A DNA stretch of 64,000 nt from Coptis chinensis (Eukaryota > Streptophyta > Magnoliopsida > Ranunculales > Ranunculaceae), in contig CM027380.1 of the NCBI GenBank assembly GCA_015680905.1, positions 107,308,501 through 107,372,500 of the forward strand, read 5' to 3'. Positions 45,218 to 55,449 of this stretch are shown piece after piece. A program made the translations under genes and the position numbers. The notes beneath the pieces were generated by a model. It made no database searches and was not told where the DNA came from. It saw nothing but the letters and a program-made list of their open reading frames with translations. Within the stretch, counting starts at the first letter, position 1. Each line of letters begins with the position of its first letter.

Positions 45218-47395
45218 ATGGCAAAAACTACAAGGTCTCAGGCGAACAAGAATGCAAGAACACAACAACAACAAGACGAAAATCCGGAAATACTAATCAA
45301 TCAGGAGGTGATAGAATAACCGGCCGCAACAGATCTGCAAGATCGGCCTTTTCAACTCCCCGGTGCCCCGACAACCCGGATCTAGGCGTCCAGGCATCTC
45401 GGGCTCCGATGCTTCACCTTCAAGATCTAGATGTTACAAATGCAAGCGAAGTAGATCCGGATAACATGGAGATAGGGAGATGAAGACATGCCGTTAAAGT
45501 CTTGCGTCCGAGGTTCGAGAAGAGAGAAGGAGCATAGCAACTACTTGCGTAAGCGATTTGGACAAAGGGAAGCAAGTACAAAGGGATGGCGCCGATGCTA
45601 CATCTTCCACACCGCAAGAGCTCCCGGTCCGGTGAAAATGGAGTGTATCCAACCGACTACAATTTAATTACGGTACATCCCGTCCATTGGAAAGCGGTCC
45701 ACGAAAGCATCGTCACCCAAGGTCAAAGCGGACATTCATCTCATTCAAGAAGGCGATCGGATCTCGAAATACCAACAACACTAGGCGTATAAGTGGTCAT
45801 AACATGACAAGATCATTGAATGTTGATCATAAGCGTATCGAGAAAGGTGGACAACATCCACCCAAAAGGCTAAAATCTTCAACGCCAAGATCGGGACCTC
45901 GAGAGGCAATTGCAACATGACCTTAGACATGGCTTGAATGCAAACAAACCGTCTGACACGAGGTTAATGGCGGTCACCCGAGAATATGGCCACACACAAA
46001 GAAATGGGTCCCTAGTTCGGACACCCTAGCCCGTTTTTTATCGGCATAGGGTCGCTGACCCAAAGGAACCGACCAAATATAGAAGCAAGCAACAACCGGG
46101 GGCGACAAACACCGTGAGATGCAAGCGTAGTGAAGTTACTCCTCAAGTCGTAAGTCTAGAAGCCACGGGTGCACCATTCACGAACAACAAATCAAAGACA
46201 TCATCAAGAAAACAATGACTAATGTGGGTGTCACCGGAAGCCGCGATGGAAAGACCTTGCGGTAAATGAAGATATCGTCGGGAGATTTTCTCTAAAAATA
46301 CAAAATCACGAGCATCGAGAAAGGATTCAAACAACCGGACCTTCCTAACGTTCAACGAAGCGGGGAGGAGACCCAAAACGATCATGTTATGGAGTTTAAA
46401 AGCGGGGGTAATTCTATGGCGCAAAGATGACCCCCTTGTGCAAACTTTTTCCGTCACGTTAAAAGGAGAAGCTCTACGTTGGCTTTCCGGCTTGCCCTCA
46501 ATCTATCGTCATTTTGAGAATTAGCAAACCAGGTTCATGATCGGTTTAAGCATAATTGGACCGCCCCTAAGGATGTCAACATCTTGCTCAACACCAAGCA
46601 GCAAAAGGATGAAGCATTGGCAAAGTTAAGTAATTCGTTTCCGCCAAGTGCAAGCAGAGGTCACCGATGTCCCGGCGTAATGATCATTCATGCATTCAAG
46701 GAAGGAGTCCATTTTGATAAAAATGGAATTTACAACTCCCTTATGCGGGACCCCCACAATCAAAATCCGATTTGTTTGCACGAACACGCCAGTTCATTGC
46801 GTGGAGGAAGATGTTAGATCAAAAGCCTCAAGAGACAAAGACTTCCGGAGTAAAGACTCAAACGAAGGTAAAGGCAAACAGAAGCAAAACATATCGGAAG
46901 GACCACAACAGAAGTTAGAATACAACAAGGTTAACACAGTTCGTGAGGAAATGAAGCTCACTCCATTAAATGCCAAGTACAATGTGATATATGAAAAGAT
47001 CAAGGGGCGCAACTTACTTTTTCCACCACTACCCTTGCCTGAAAACACTAAGTCTACACGTGACAAAAATCTTTGGTGTCACTTCCACAATGATTTCGGC
47101 CATGAAACAGGAGAGTGCAGATCCCTCAAGGAAAAATCTGAGAGGCTAGTCGACAAGGGACAATTAGATGAGTTTGTGCTTTCAAAAACGGTGAAACAAA
47201 ATGTAGCAATGACTGGCCACAATGTCATACTAGCTGGTCATGCCAAAATCAATGATGTTTCACGAACAAGGCAAAAGTGTGAACAACGAGCAAAGTTTGG
47301 TTTCTTACGGGAATTTTATCACGTCAATAACATTGATTTTGTTGAAGGAATTCGTTCGAAAACCACGAGCTTGGTCCCCTATGTTTTAGTGATAG
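45218..47395 (+). pseudogene. gag of element 3, frameshifted
   Basis: An ATG at 45218 begins MAKTTRSQANKN but runs only to 45319. Capsid core pieces occur near 46430-46620 (TLKGEALRWLSGLPSIYRH; LNTKQQKDEALAKL). The best frame, 46690-47403, holds a zinc-knuckle-like WCHFHNDFGHETGECRSLKE near 47075-47130, then a Lys/Glu-rich stretch (KGQLDEFVLSKTVKQN) and the start of the protease region. Indels interrupt the first half repeatedly. Confidence 0.75.
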
Positions 47396-50300
47396 AGATC
47401 TAATTGGCGTCCATCATCCTCATTATGATGTCCGTATGCGTCATTTAAGCTTCGTTGGATTATGGCGAGTTTCAAATGCGATCATGATAGATCTTGGAAG
47501 CTCTGTCGGCGTCATTTTGCAAAAGTTGCTACAAGAACATGCGGTATGTCGAAAATTTAATTACTACGAAAGTACTCAATCATTGGGTTTGGCGGAACCG
47601 CAACAACTCCGAGTAGGAAGAGTCTCTACCACCTCATGGATAAGTCTATTGACATTGAATTCCCTCGATGAATTGCAAGTCCCCGTACAATGCAATCCTA
47701 GGAAGAGGCTGGCTCCACGGCATGATGCATGATAGTCTCTACCTTTCACCAGGCGGTAAAATTTCCATCTCGACAAAATTTGTAAGGTCTTGGCGGTGAC
47801 GGATGGCTTCCCCCGGTATCCGCGAGAAAGTCTTGGATGAATATCGTCGAATGGATATGTGGGGAAATACAATTCTCGATGTAATTACATAGCGGTGTCT
47901 AAATCGAGTTAGCGCTTACGGTATTTATCTTGCTAGTTCACAAAATGAAGGGACCGCCGACTATCGACCGCCTCTTAGAAGTTCAAATTGGGAATTTAGG
48001 CGGACAAACAACTTTCATTTTGGCAGGCCCGACGAAAAATGAACAAAAAGAAATGGTAGCACTCCTCGGAAAAACAAAAGATCTTTGCTTAATTCGGTCG
48101 GCGGATGCGGGGATCGGCCGAAGTTGCATGCCACACACTTGACATGGATCCTACCATCAAGCCGGTTCGGCAGAAGCTTTAAAGCGCATGGCCCCGGATA
48201 GAAAACTCAAAGTCGAGAGGAAATTGATCGGTTACTCACCAACTCGGTTCATCACGACCGGTTTCATATCGCGGTGGTTGTCTAGCGTGGTTGCAATTGC
48301 CCAAGAAAGATGGTAAAATGAGTGTGCATTGATTTCACGAACCTTAACAAAGCTTGCCCGATTCATCCCTACCCTTTCCGAATATCGGAATTGGTAGATG
48401 CCGCGTCGGCTACCCACGCTTATCATTTATGGATCGTATCGGGATACCACCAGATCCCGCTAGCTGTTAAAGACCAAGAAGCAACTGCATTCATCACTGA
48501 CCAAGGGATTTTTTGTTACCAAGTTATGCCTTTCGGTTTAAAAAACGCAGGGGCTACGTACCAAAGGATGATCAACACCATATTCGGAGATATGTTGGGC
48601 AAGACAATGGAAGCTTACATTGATGACATGGTTGTAAAATCCAAGCACAGTGGCGATCACATCTCTGACTTACAATCAGTTTTTGATGAATTGGTGTGAA
48701 TTCAACATGCGGCTAAATCCTTTGAAATGTGCTTTCGGTTGACTGATATCGGGGGAAAATTTCTAGGTATTTGATGACTCGTCGAGGCATCGAAGCTAAC
48801 CCAGAACAGATCCGATCCATTCAATCCATGCCCTCTCCAAAAACAAAAAAGGAGATTCAACAGCTCACAGGGCGTTTAGCAGCACTAAATCGTTTCATCT
48901 CTAAATACTCGGACCGGTGTCATCCTTTCTTTCAGACGTTAAAAGACTCAGCAAAGTGGAATGATGATTGTGAAAATGCCTTTCAATCAATTAAGAACTA
49001 CCTTGTCGCACCACCAATCTTGGCGGCCATTTCTGAGGGCAACTGTTGGAGCTTACTTGGCCGCTACTAAGATCTGGGCGATAAGTGCGATCTGTTCATC
49101 GATGGAGAAGGCGGTCGTCCAATCTTCTTCATTAGTAAAAACTAACTAACGGGCGAGCGCGATATTCGAGAATTGAAAAAATTGCTCTAGCCTTGGTTCA
49201 TGCTGCCAGACGCCTCAAGCCATATTTCCAAGGAAGACTGATCAAAGTATACACGGAATATCCTCTACGCAAAGTTTTCCGAAGTGCCCAGGAATCAAGT
49301 AGACTCGCGGAATGGGATATCTACTTAAGTGCTTATAGCATCAATTTTGAACCTCGCATTTCAGAAAAGGGTCATGCACTTGCATCCCTAATGGCAGATT
49401 TCCTATTGACGATTTTTGTCCCCGAAGTCAACCAAGACGGCGGTTATCTATATAGTGAAGCGGCTATAGTTGAGGCGAGGAAATACCTGCAAAACATCTT
49501 GACCCTTCATCCGATTCATGGATTGTTTACACGGATGGCTCACCGCAACAAATCCGGCTCGGATTAGGATGTGTTTTATCAAGCGGATAAGTCAACCATT
49601 GGCTTCGGTTCGTTTTGGGTTCAAGGCCTCCAATAATGTAGCGAGAATATGAAAGGCTGTCATGTGCCTTGTAATCGCACAACTTTGGACTTAGGAGTTC
49701 GAAAATTACAAATTTTCACCGACTCACCGCGGTTGGTGGCGGGGGCAATTCGAGCTCTTTTGAAGCCCGAGGCGATAAAATGGCAAAGCATACCTAGACC
49801 TAATTCACAGACTTGCTCACCGGTTTGAAACCATCCAGATTATACAAAGGCACCGGAATGATGTTCGACATGCGGGGGCGCTTTAGCATATCTATCAAGA
49901 AGAGACATTGATGGACCAAGACAAGTTAACGTTGATTTCGGCAAGAAGACCGAGCATTGACTTGTCCTTAGAACAACTCACAGACATCTACATCAACGCG
50001 TGTTGCTTTTTCAGTATGGATAGGGAACATCTACCATCGGACATTAATATTGTCAATACGAGGAAAAGGAAGTATGATATTCCCCTACAAGACAAGCCCA
50101 GTGAAGACGCTTCCCAGAAAGATGGAAACATGACTCTTCAAGAAAATGATGCAGACTCTTGCTCTATACCTGAAAGTAACGATCAAGGTGACGACGAAAT
50201 TACAGAAGATCCCGACAACTTCACTTACCCAAATATCGTGGCAGACATCGACGATTGGAAGGCGCACACCGGTCATTGCATTTCTACGCAATGGCATAGT

Positions 50301-51510
50301 CCCTGCAGAGCCCAAGATCGCAGATAACGTCAAAAGAGACTCATGGAAGTTTATACTCGTATCTTCATCCACAGGAACTCTGCAATTGTACAGGAAAGGT
50401 AATTCATTGTCTCTATGCTGAGGTGTCTCACAACACAGAAGGAACAGGCCGTGCTACAAGAAATCCATCCAGGGGATATCGCGGAAATCATTCGGTGGTG
50501 AAGTTTGGCTCATAAGGCAATGACGCTTAAAGGATATTGGTGGCCTCATATGCAATTGGATGCGAAAAACATTTCCCAGACATGTATTCCTTGTCAGAAA
50601 CACTATCATTTGGGTACTCTTCCAGCCACTGAGCTACACCCGATTTTCTCACCATGGCCATTTGCAAAATGGGGTTTAGACATCATTGGGCCCCTACCTA
50701 GAGCTCCAGGGAATGTTCGCTTTCTCCTCATAGCTACAGATTACTTTACCAAGTGGGCAGAAGTACAACCTTTGGTGCACATACAAGCTTCGGACGTCAG
50801 ACGGTTCCTATGGAAGGATATAATTTGCCGATTTGGTATCCCCACGAGCTAATATCGGACAATGGAAAGCAATTTGATCGCGAAGAAAATACACGGGCTT
50901 TGTGCTAGTCTCCATATTCAAAGACAATTTTTTACGCACCCTATCACCCTGAAGCAACGGGGGGCCGGGCGACAAATAAATCCATCTTAGCAATCCTCAA
51001 ACGTCGATTTCGAACAGGGCTAAAGGCAAGTGGACAAGGGGAGTTACCGGCCGTTCTATGGGTATATAGAACAACTCCAAAGCTCGGCCGGGGAATGTCA
51101 CCTTTAACTTTGGCGTATGGAGGCGGCGGTATTACCCGCGGAAATTTTTCTTTGAGGCGACCAGCATTTTGCGCCTTTAAATGATGGCCATAATGGCGAA
51201 TTAGTAGCTTATTCAAAGGCCAATCTAGATGAAGTCTTGCTTGAGGAAAGTATTGCTTTCGTCTCCTCCATTACCAAGCCGCAATGAAGAAGCAATATGA
51301 CAAGAAGCTTCGCTTTTGAAAGTTTTTCATCCAGCGGGTGGGTCTTGTGTAGACAATCAAAGATCATCGAAAGGTGGAAGGGAGGCTGGCGGCGGGAAGG
51401 ACCTCTTATCATTGACCGTCTTGCTTCTAAAGGCATATTTTTCAAGACAATTTTGGGACCCCTCTCCCCGGAAACCATGGAATGCGCTCCATCTTAGGCG
51501 TTTTTATCGT
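47396..51510 (+). pseudogene. pol of element 3: protease, RT, RNase H, integrase
   Basis: The protease is marked by NAIMIDLGSSVGVILQ near 47470-47520, where the family has D-T/S-G. Reverse transcriptase: 48322-48699 gives CIDFTNLNKACP, YHQIPLAVKDQEATAFITDQ, MPFGLKNAGATYQRM and YIDDMVVKS; 48771-49070 gives RGIEANPEQIRSI and QLTGRLAALNRFISKYSDR. RNase H pieces follow at about 49190-49900. Integrase begins near 50505 (KAMTLKGYWWPHMQLDAK; CIPCQKHYHLGTLPATELHP), with core WGLDIIGPLPRAPGN and YFTKWAEVQPL to 50852 and broken pieces to about 51500. Frameshifts prevent an intact polyprotein. Confidence 0.9.
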
Positions 51511-51770
51511 TAAATTGGTTTCCCATTAGTACAAATTGGTAGCTTGAGTGGCGACTCCTTAGTGTTTGTCCATGAGACGGACTAGCTATGTTGTTTCAAA
51601 TTTGAAATCATCAATAAAATTTCATTCTTCCATATTTGACTTCCATTCGAAAGAAGACGCATACGGTGTATATAAATTCCTCAAAAGCAATGTACAAACC
51701 AAAGCACTCTAGTTCAGTCACCACCACCTTAGTTTAGGTGAGGTTGGTATTTAACCTACACAAATTCAAA

Positions 51771-52258
51771 GTCGTGGAGTTTTCGTTTGCAAAACCTTAC
51801 TCCACGCATCAAAAAGTCGTGGAGTTTGCGTTTGCAAAACCTTACTCCACGCATCAAAAAGTCGTGGAGTTTGAGTTTGCAAAACCTTACTCCCGCGATC
51901 AAAAGTCGTGGAGTTTGCGTTTGCAAAACCTTACTCCACGCATCAAAAAGTCGTGGAGTTGGCGTTTGCAAAACCTTACTCCACGCATCAAAAGTCGTGG
52001 AGTTTGCGTTTTGCAAAACCTTACTCCCCGCGCATCAAAAGTCGTGGAGTTGGCGTTTGCAAAACCTTACTCCACGCGTCAAAAGTTGTGGAGTTTGTGT
52101 TTGCAAAACCTTACTCCACGCATCACAAAGTCGTGGAGTTTCGTGCGCAACACCTTACTCCACGCATCAAGATCCGCGGGACTTGCATATGCAATATCTT
52201 GACCCACGCGAGAAAATCGTGGGGTTAGCATTTACAATACCTTACCCCACTCATCACA
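51771..52258 (+). repeat. Palindromic 44-45-bp minisatellite, ~11 units
   Basis: Units begin near 51771, 51815, 51860, 51906, 51949, 51994, 52040, 52085, 52129, 52173 and 52217. The consensus is GTCGTGGAGTTTGCGTTTGC followed by AAAACCTTACTCCACGCATC and a few A. In each unit CGTGGAGT and ACTCCACG are exact reverse complements, so each can form a hairpin with a loop of about 20 bases. The array lies between integrase and the polypurine tract. Several frames stay open through it (for example 51738-52202), but the 44-46-base period shifts frame, so I do not call a protein. Confidence 0.9.
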
Positions 52259-52545
52259 AATCACATAGCAATCAAGCGGGAATGACTATATAAATGCAAA
52301 CCCGGTTTATCGTGTCTATCAACAAAATGAAATTTCGTTTCCCAAATTTTACATTATCACCTAGGTGTTCTTGATTATAAAAGAGGTTGTGCACGATCGA
52401 CACTTAATTCAAAGCATTACGAAGTTAAGTACCTTAACTAAGTTATTAGCGTGGCATCGCAGAAATTGTGACCACACTTGTTTCATTCTTTTATAGTAAT
52501 ATGATGTCTATTCTTCGCCGTGAAGGAGCAGATTCCATCCATCCG

Positions 52546-52555
52546 CAAAGAGGGG
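52546..52555 (+). other. Polypurine tract of element 3
   Basis: CAAAGAGGGG directly upstream of the TG of the 3' LTR. Confidence 0.75.
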
Positions 52556-53035
52556 TGTATGTACCCTTGTACTTGTACCCTACGAGCGACAATCGTTGGG
52601 TACCACTATAAAGAGCCGGCCACTAATGAGGCGAACTTCAGCCCATTCGCCATCTTGTGGCGACCCGGCTTGTCTACTAATGTGGCATTCGGGCATGCCC
52701 TCTATTGAAGCAATGACTTTGCCCACTAATATGACACACAAGTTATATATATAGGTCCGGAGATATGTCAAGGATTTTTTCCATATGAAGCTTTAGGAAA
52801 GATTTCATACAAAGAGGGAAATATCTCGTCAAATAAGGAAAGGGTATTTTTAGCAATAAGATTCCTATAAATACCCAACAATCATTTCAAACAAAGAACT
52901 ACGTGCATTTTTGAGACTTGATTCCAGAGAACAATTTGGATACGTAGGCAGCCATTGGTGGTACAGTCTCTCTCACTCCATATCAACCTCTCCAACAAGA
53001 TCATTAGTGTGTTTGCGTGAGTTCTCACCCAAACA
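52556..53035 (+). repeat. 3' LTR of element 3
   Basis: Same termini as 44673-45150 and followed by CTTTT. Confidence 0.92.
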
Positions 53036-53040
53036 CTTTT

Positions 53041-55014
53041 CATCTATGGTCAGCTTGTTTAATTTAATGGTTTAATGCCCTACATAACCCCAGGCCAGAA
53101 ACAATTATTTTAGCAGATCATAAAATGGGCACTTGCAGTGGTTGCAGAGTCAGAGTGGTTCCAGAACCTTTGAATATCAAGTCGTAATGCACAAGTCAGC
53201 AACCTTGTCTGATCACACATTCACACCACAACCATTCTAATTGCACATTTGCATTGAAAGTGCTTTCATAAGACGATAACCATCTCATCAAAAGGAACAC
53301 GTTATTTGGTACATGGCCTAGTCCTTTTAGTCACAGAGTGAAATGGGGATGAAAACGAAAGGGTATAGATAGATTACACCGTAAATGAGGATGTTACCAA
53401 CAAGAGTTCTTTGCTCTTGAAGTATAACCCAGTTTATCACTGAAAGTTTCATTTCTTGTGCATGGTGGAAAACCAATTGCGGAGTCTGAGGCTGATGTTC
53501 TGTGTTTCGTATGGTTCCACGTGCATCTGCAAATACAGTGTAGGAATTATATTTGTCTTGCATCTGTCCCTCTCTTTAGCCCTATATACCTGAGATCAGA
53601 TAAGAGCTTTGTAACAGATTCTATCCCAGGCTTGCATGCATTTTGCATCTCTCTGTAGAATATATATAGTCCAAATTCCAAGTGCATATTCATTAAGGTA
53701 TATGGAGATAAAATAGGTAGAGCAAAAGATCATATCACACTCATAGTAAACACAGCAATAAGAGACTAAGAAGTCTCTGTAACAAAGATGCATAAATGTA
53801 AACAAAAACTGTAGTATCCAAGTTTCAAGCGCCCCTTTGACTATTAGTCTTAAAGATCATATATATTCTTGTTGAGGCCGTTCATTGCTCCAGGACGCCA
53901 CCGCTATTCTTTTTAATGATTGAATGAGTTGGGACAGAGCAGCGAATCTGGACTCGATAGTTTCGTCCTCCACTCCAAATTATTCCACCAATCAAGGTCT
54001 CCTCCAATGAATTGCAATCGGTTCTGGCAACTATCTGATTGAAGTGGTATTAGACTTAGGCACTTATACATGACTTCATTCACTTAATGGAAGGGAAATG
54101 CAAGGAACTTTTACATAGGCAAAAATGCAGTTTTCACCCTTGAACTTGGCGCGTTTTACCACTTATCTCCCAAACTTCACTTTAGACAATTTTACAGTTT
54201 TACAGCTATGTTTGATGGATTCTCTGCTTTGAATAGAACCATCTTTGTTTTGGCGGCTTTTCTTTAAGGGGCTGATAACTGTACTATATTCTACACTATC
54301 TTGTGCAAAAGTTGCTATACTTTGTGGATTCTTTGTGATCCTAATATGAATGAACACATATTACACAGTTTATTCTCATCAATGTGTGGTATCGCCCTTC
54401 ATAGTCAATTCCAATGTTTGCCTTAACTTTACTTTCCTTACTGTAGGACAATATGCAAATGAAAATAAACTGATACAACGAGCTTGATATGTTGCACGAT
54501 TCTGTCGTTTGACTTCTTACAATATGAAGCCACGGCCTGTTGATTTATCGTAAGATGGTGAGTCCAATAATCTGCATATATATAGGAATGAAGATAATAA
54601 ATTTCATAAAATTGGCCGCTGTCCTGACCACCAGGCACCAGTACTTGTTCACTCACCAATTCACCATGAGGCAGTTACATGGTTAAAAGCAATCATCCAA
54701 AAGTATAGTAACTACTAACTCATTGCATTACCAAATAAAGGCTTCCTTGAGTAGTAGACAAATAAAAAAATCATCGAAAAAAACAAGAGTAGACAAATCA
54801 AAAAAGACAAGTTGACCCTTAATTACCTTGTTTTTTTGTTTTGTTTTTTTTACTCTGGCCTACAAAGTAATTGTCAGACATTTGTTTGGGCATTTTGAAT
54901 ATAGTAGGAAATGTCAACATTTTACGCCTAATGTGATTGAAAGTTTAGAAAACATTGGCACTTACCAAAATAGAGTTACAGTTAAAACCATCGCAATGAA
55001 CAAGAAACCAACCA
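53041..55014. other. Noncoding stretch upstream of the CNL gene
   Basis: No supported gene on either strand. It contains one W-box core, TTGACC at 54812-54817. Short open frames within are not recognisable. Confidence 0.5.
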
Positions 55015-55365
55015 ATTAGAAAACATCATGGCTCATTTATCAGACACATTCATTGAGTCCCCACTTCCACTGTTCCACATGCATGTTCAAACCTAACATC
55101 AATAATTCATTTGGCTTGGATGGTTCACATTGCATACTCGAGTCCAGTCTCTGACAAGGCTGTGGACTTGACTCCAGTGTATCTCTCCATGATTTGATCT
55201 TCCTCTTCCATTAGAAAACATCCTGGCGCTATTATCAGACACATTCATTGCATCCACAATTCCACATGCATGTTCACCTAACATCAATAATTCATTTGGC
55301 TTGGATGGTTCACATTGCATACTTGACTCCAGTGTATCTTTCCTTGATTTCGTCTTTCTATCCCA
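55015..55365 (+). repeat. Tandem duplication in the CNL upstream region
   Basis: Copy 1 (55015-55209) and copy 2 (55210-55365) both start ATTAGAAAACATC, share ATCAATAATTCATTTGGCTT and end near CCATTAG/CCATTATTAG. Copy 2 lacks about 30 bases in the middle. The array ends about 85 bases before the start codon of the receptor gene. Confidence 0.9.
55168..55328 (+). promoter_or_regulatory. Two W-box cores within the tandem duplication
   Basis: TTGACT occurs at 55168-55173 and 55323-55328, once per duplicated unit, 122-282 bases before the CNL start codon. TTGAC[C/T] is the WRKY-factor binding core common in plant defence promoters. Short motifs like this occur by chance, so function is inference. 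Confidence 0.35.
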
Positions 55366-55449
55366 TTATTAGTCTTCACACTTCAAAATCTACTAGAGCA
55401 GCCTAAGCTTCTTTGTATCTCATTTCTTCTTTGTTGATCAATAAAAAAA

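Larger units (their letters stand above)
44673..53035 (+). mobile_element. Ty3/gypsy element 3 (Tat-like), broken
   Basis: An 8.4-kb element with LTRs of 478 and 480 bp, 5-bp duplication CTTTT, primer site TGGCGCCATCCGTGG at 45155, gag, pol in gypsy order, a palindromic minisatellite, polypurine tract and 3' LTR. LTR copies are identical over long runs, which points to fairly recent insertion, yet coding frames carry many small indels. As written it cannot encode intact proteins. It is related to but distinct from elements 1 and 2. Confidence 0.92.

Noticed and set aside
51771-52258. CRISPR-like regular array
   Set aside because: There are no unique spacers; whole units repeat in tandem, and the host is a plant.
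51738-52293. Overlapping 154- and 168-codon open frames that look like a repeat protein
   Set aside because: They arise from the minisatellite. The period is 44-46 bases, so the peptide repeat breaks between units, and several frames stay open equally well on both strands.
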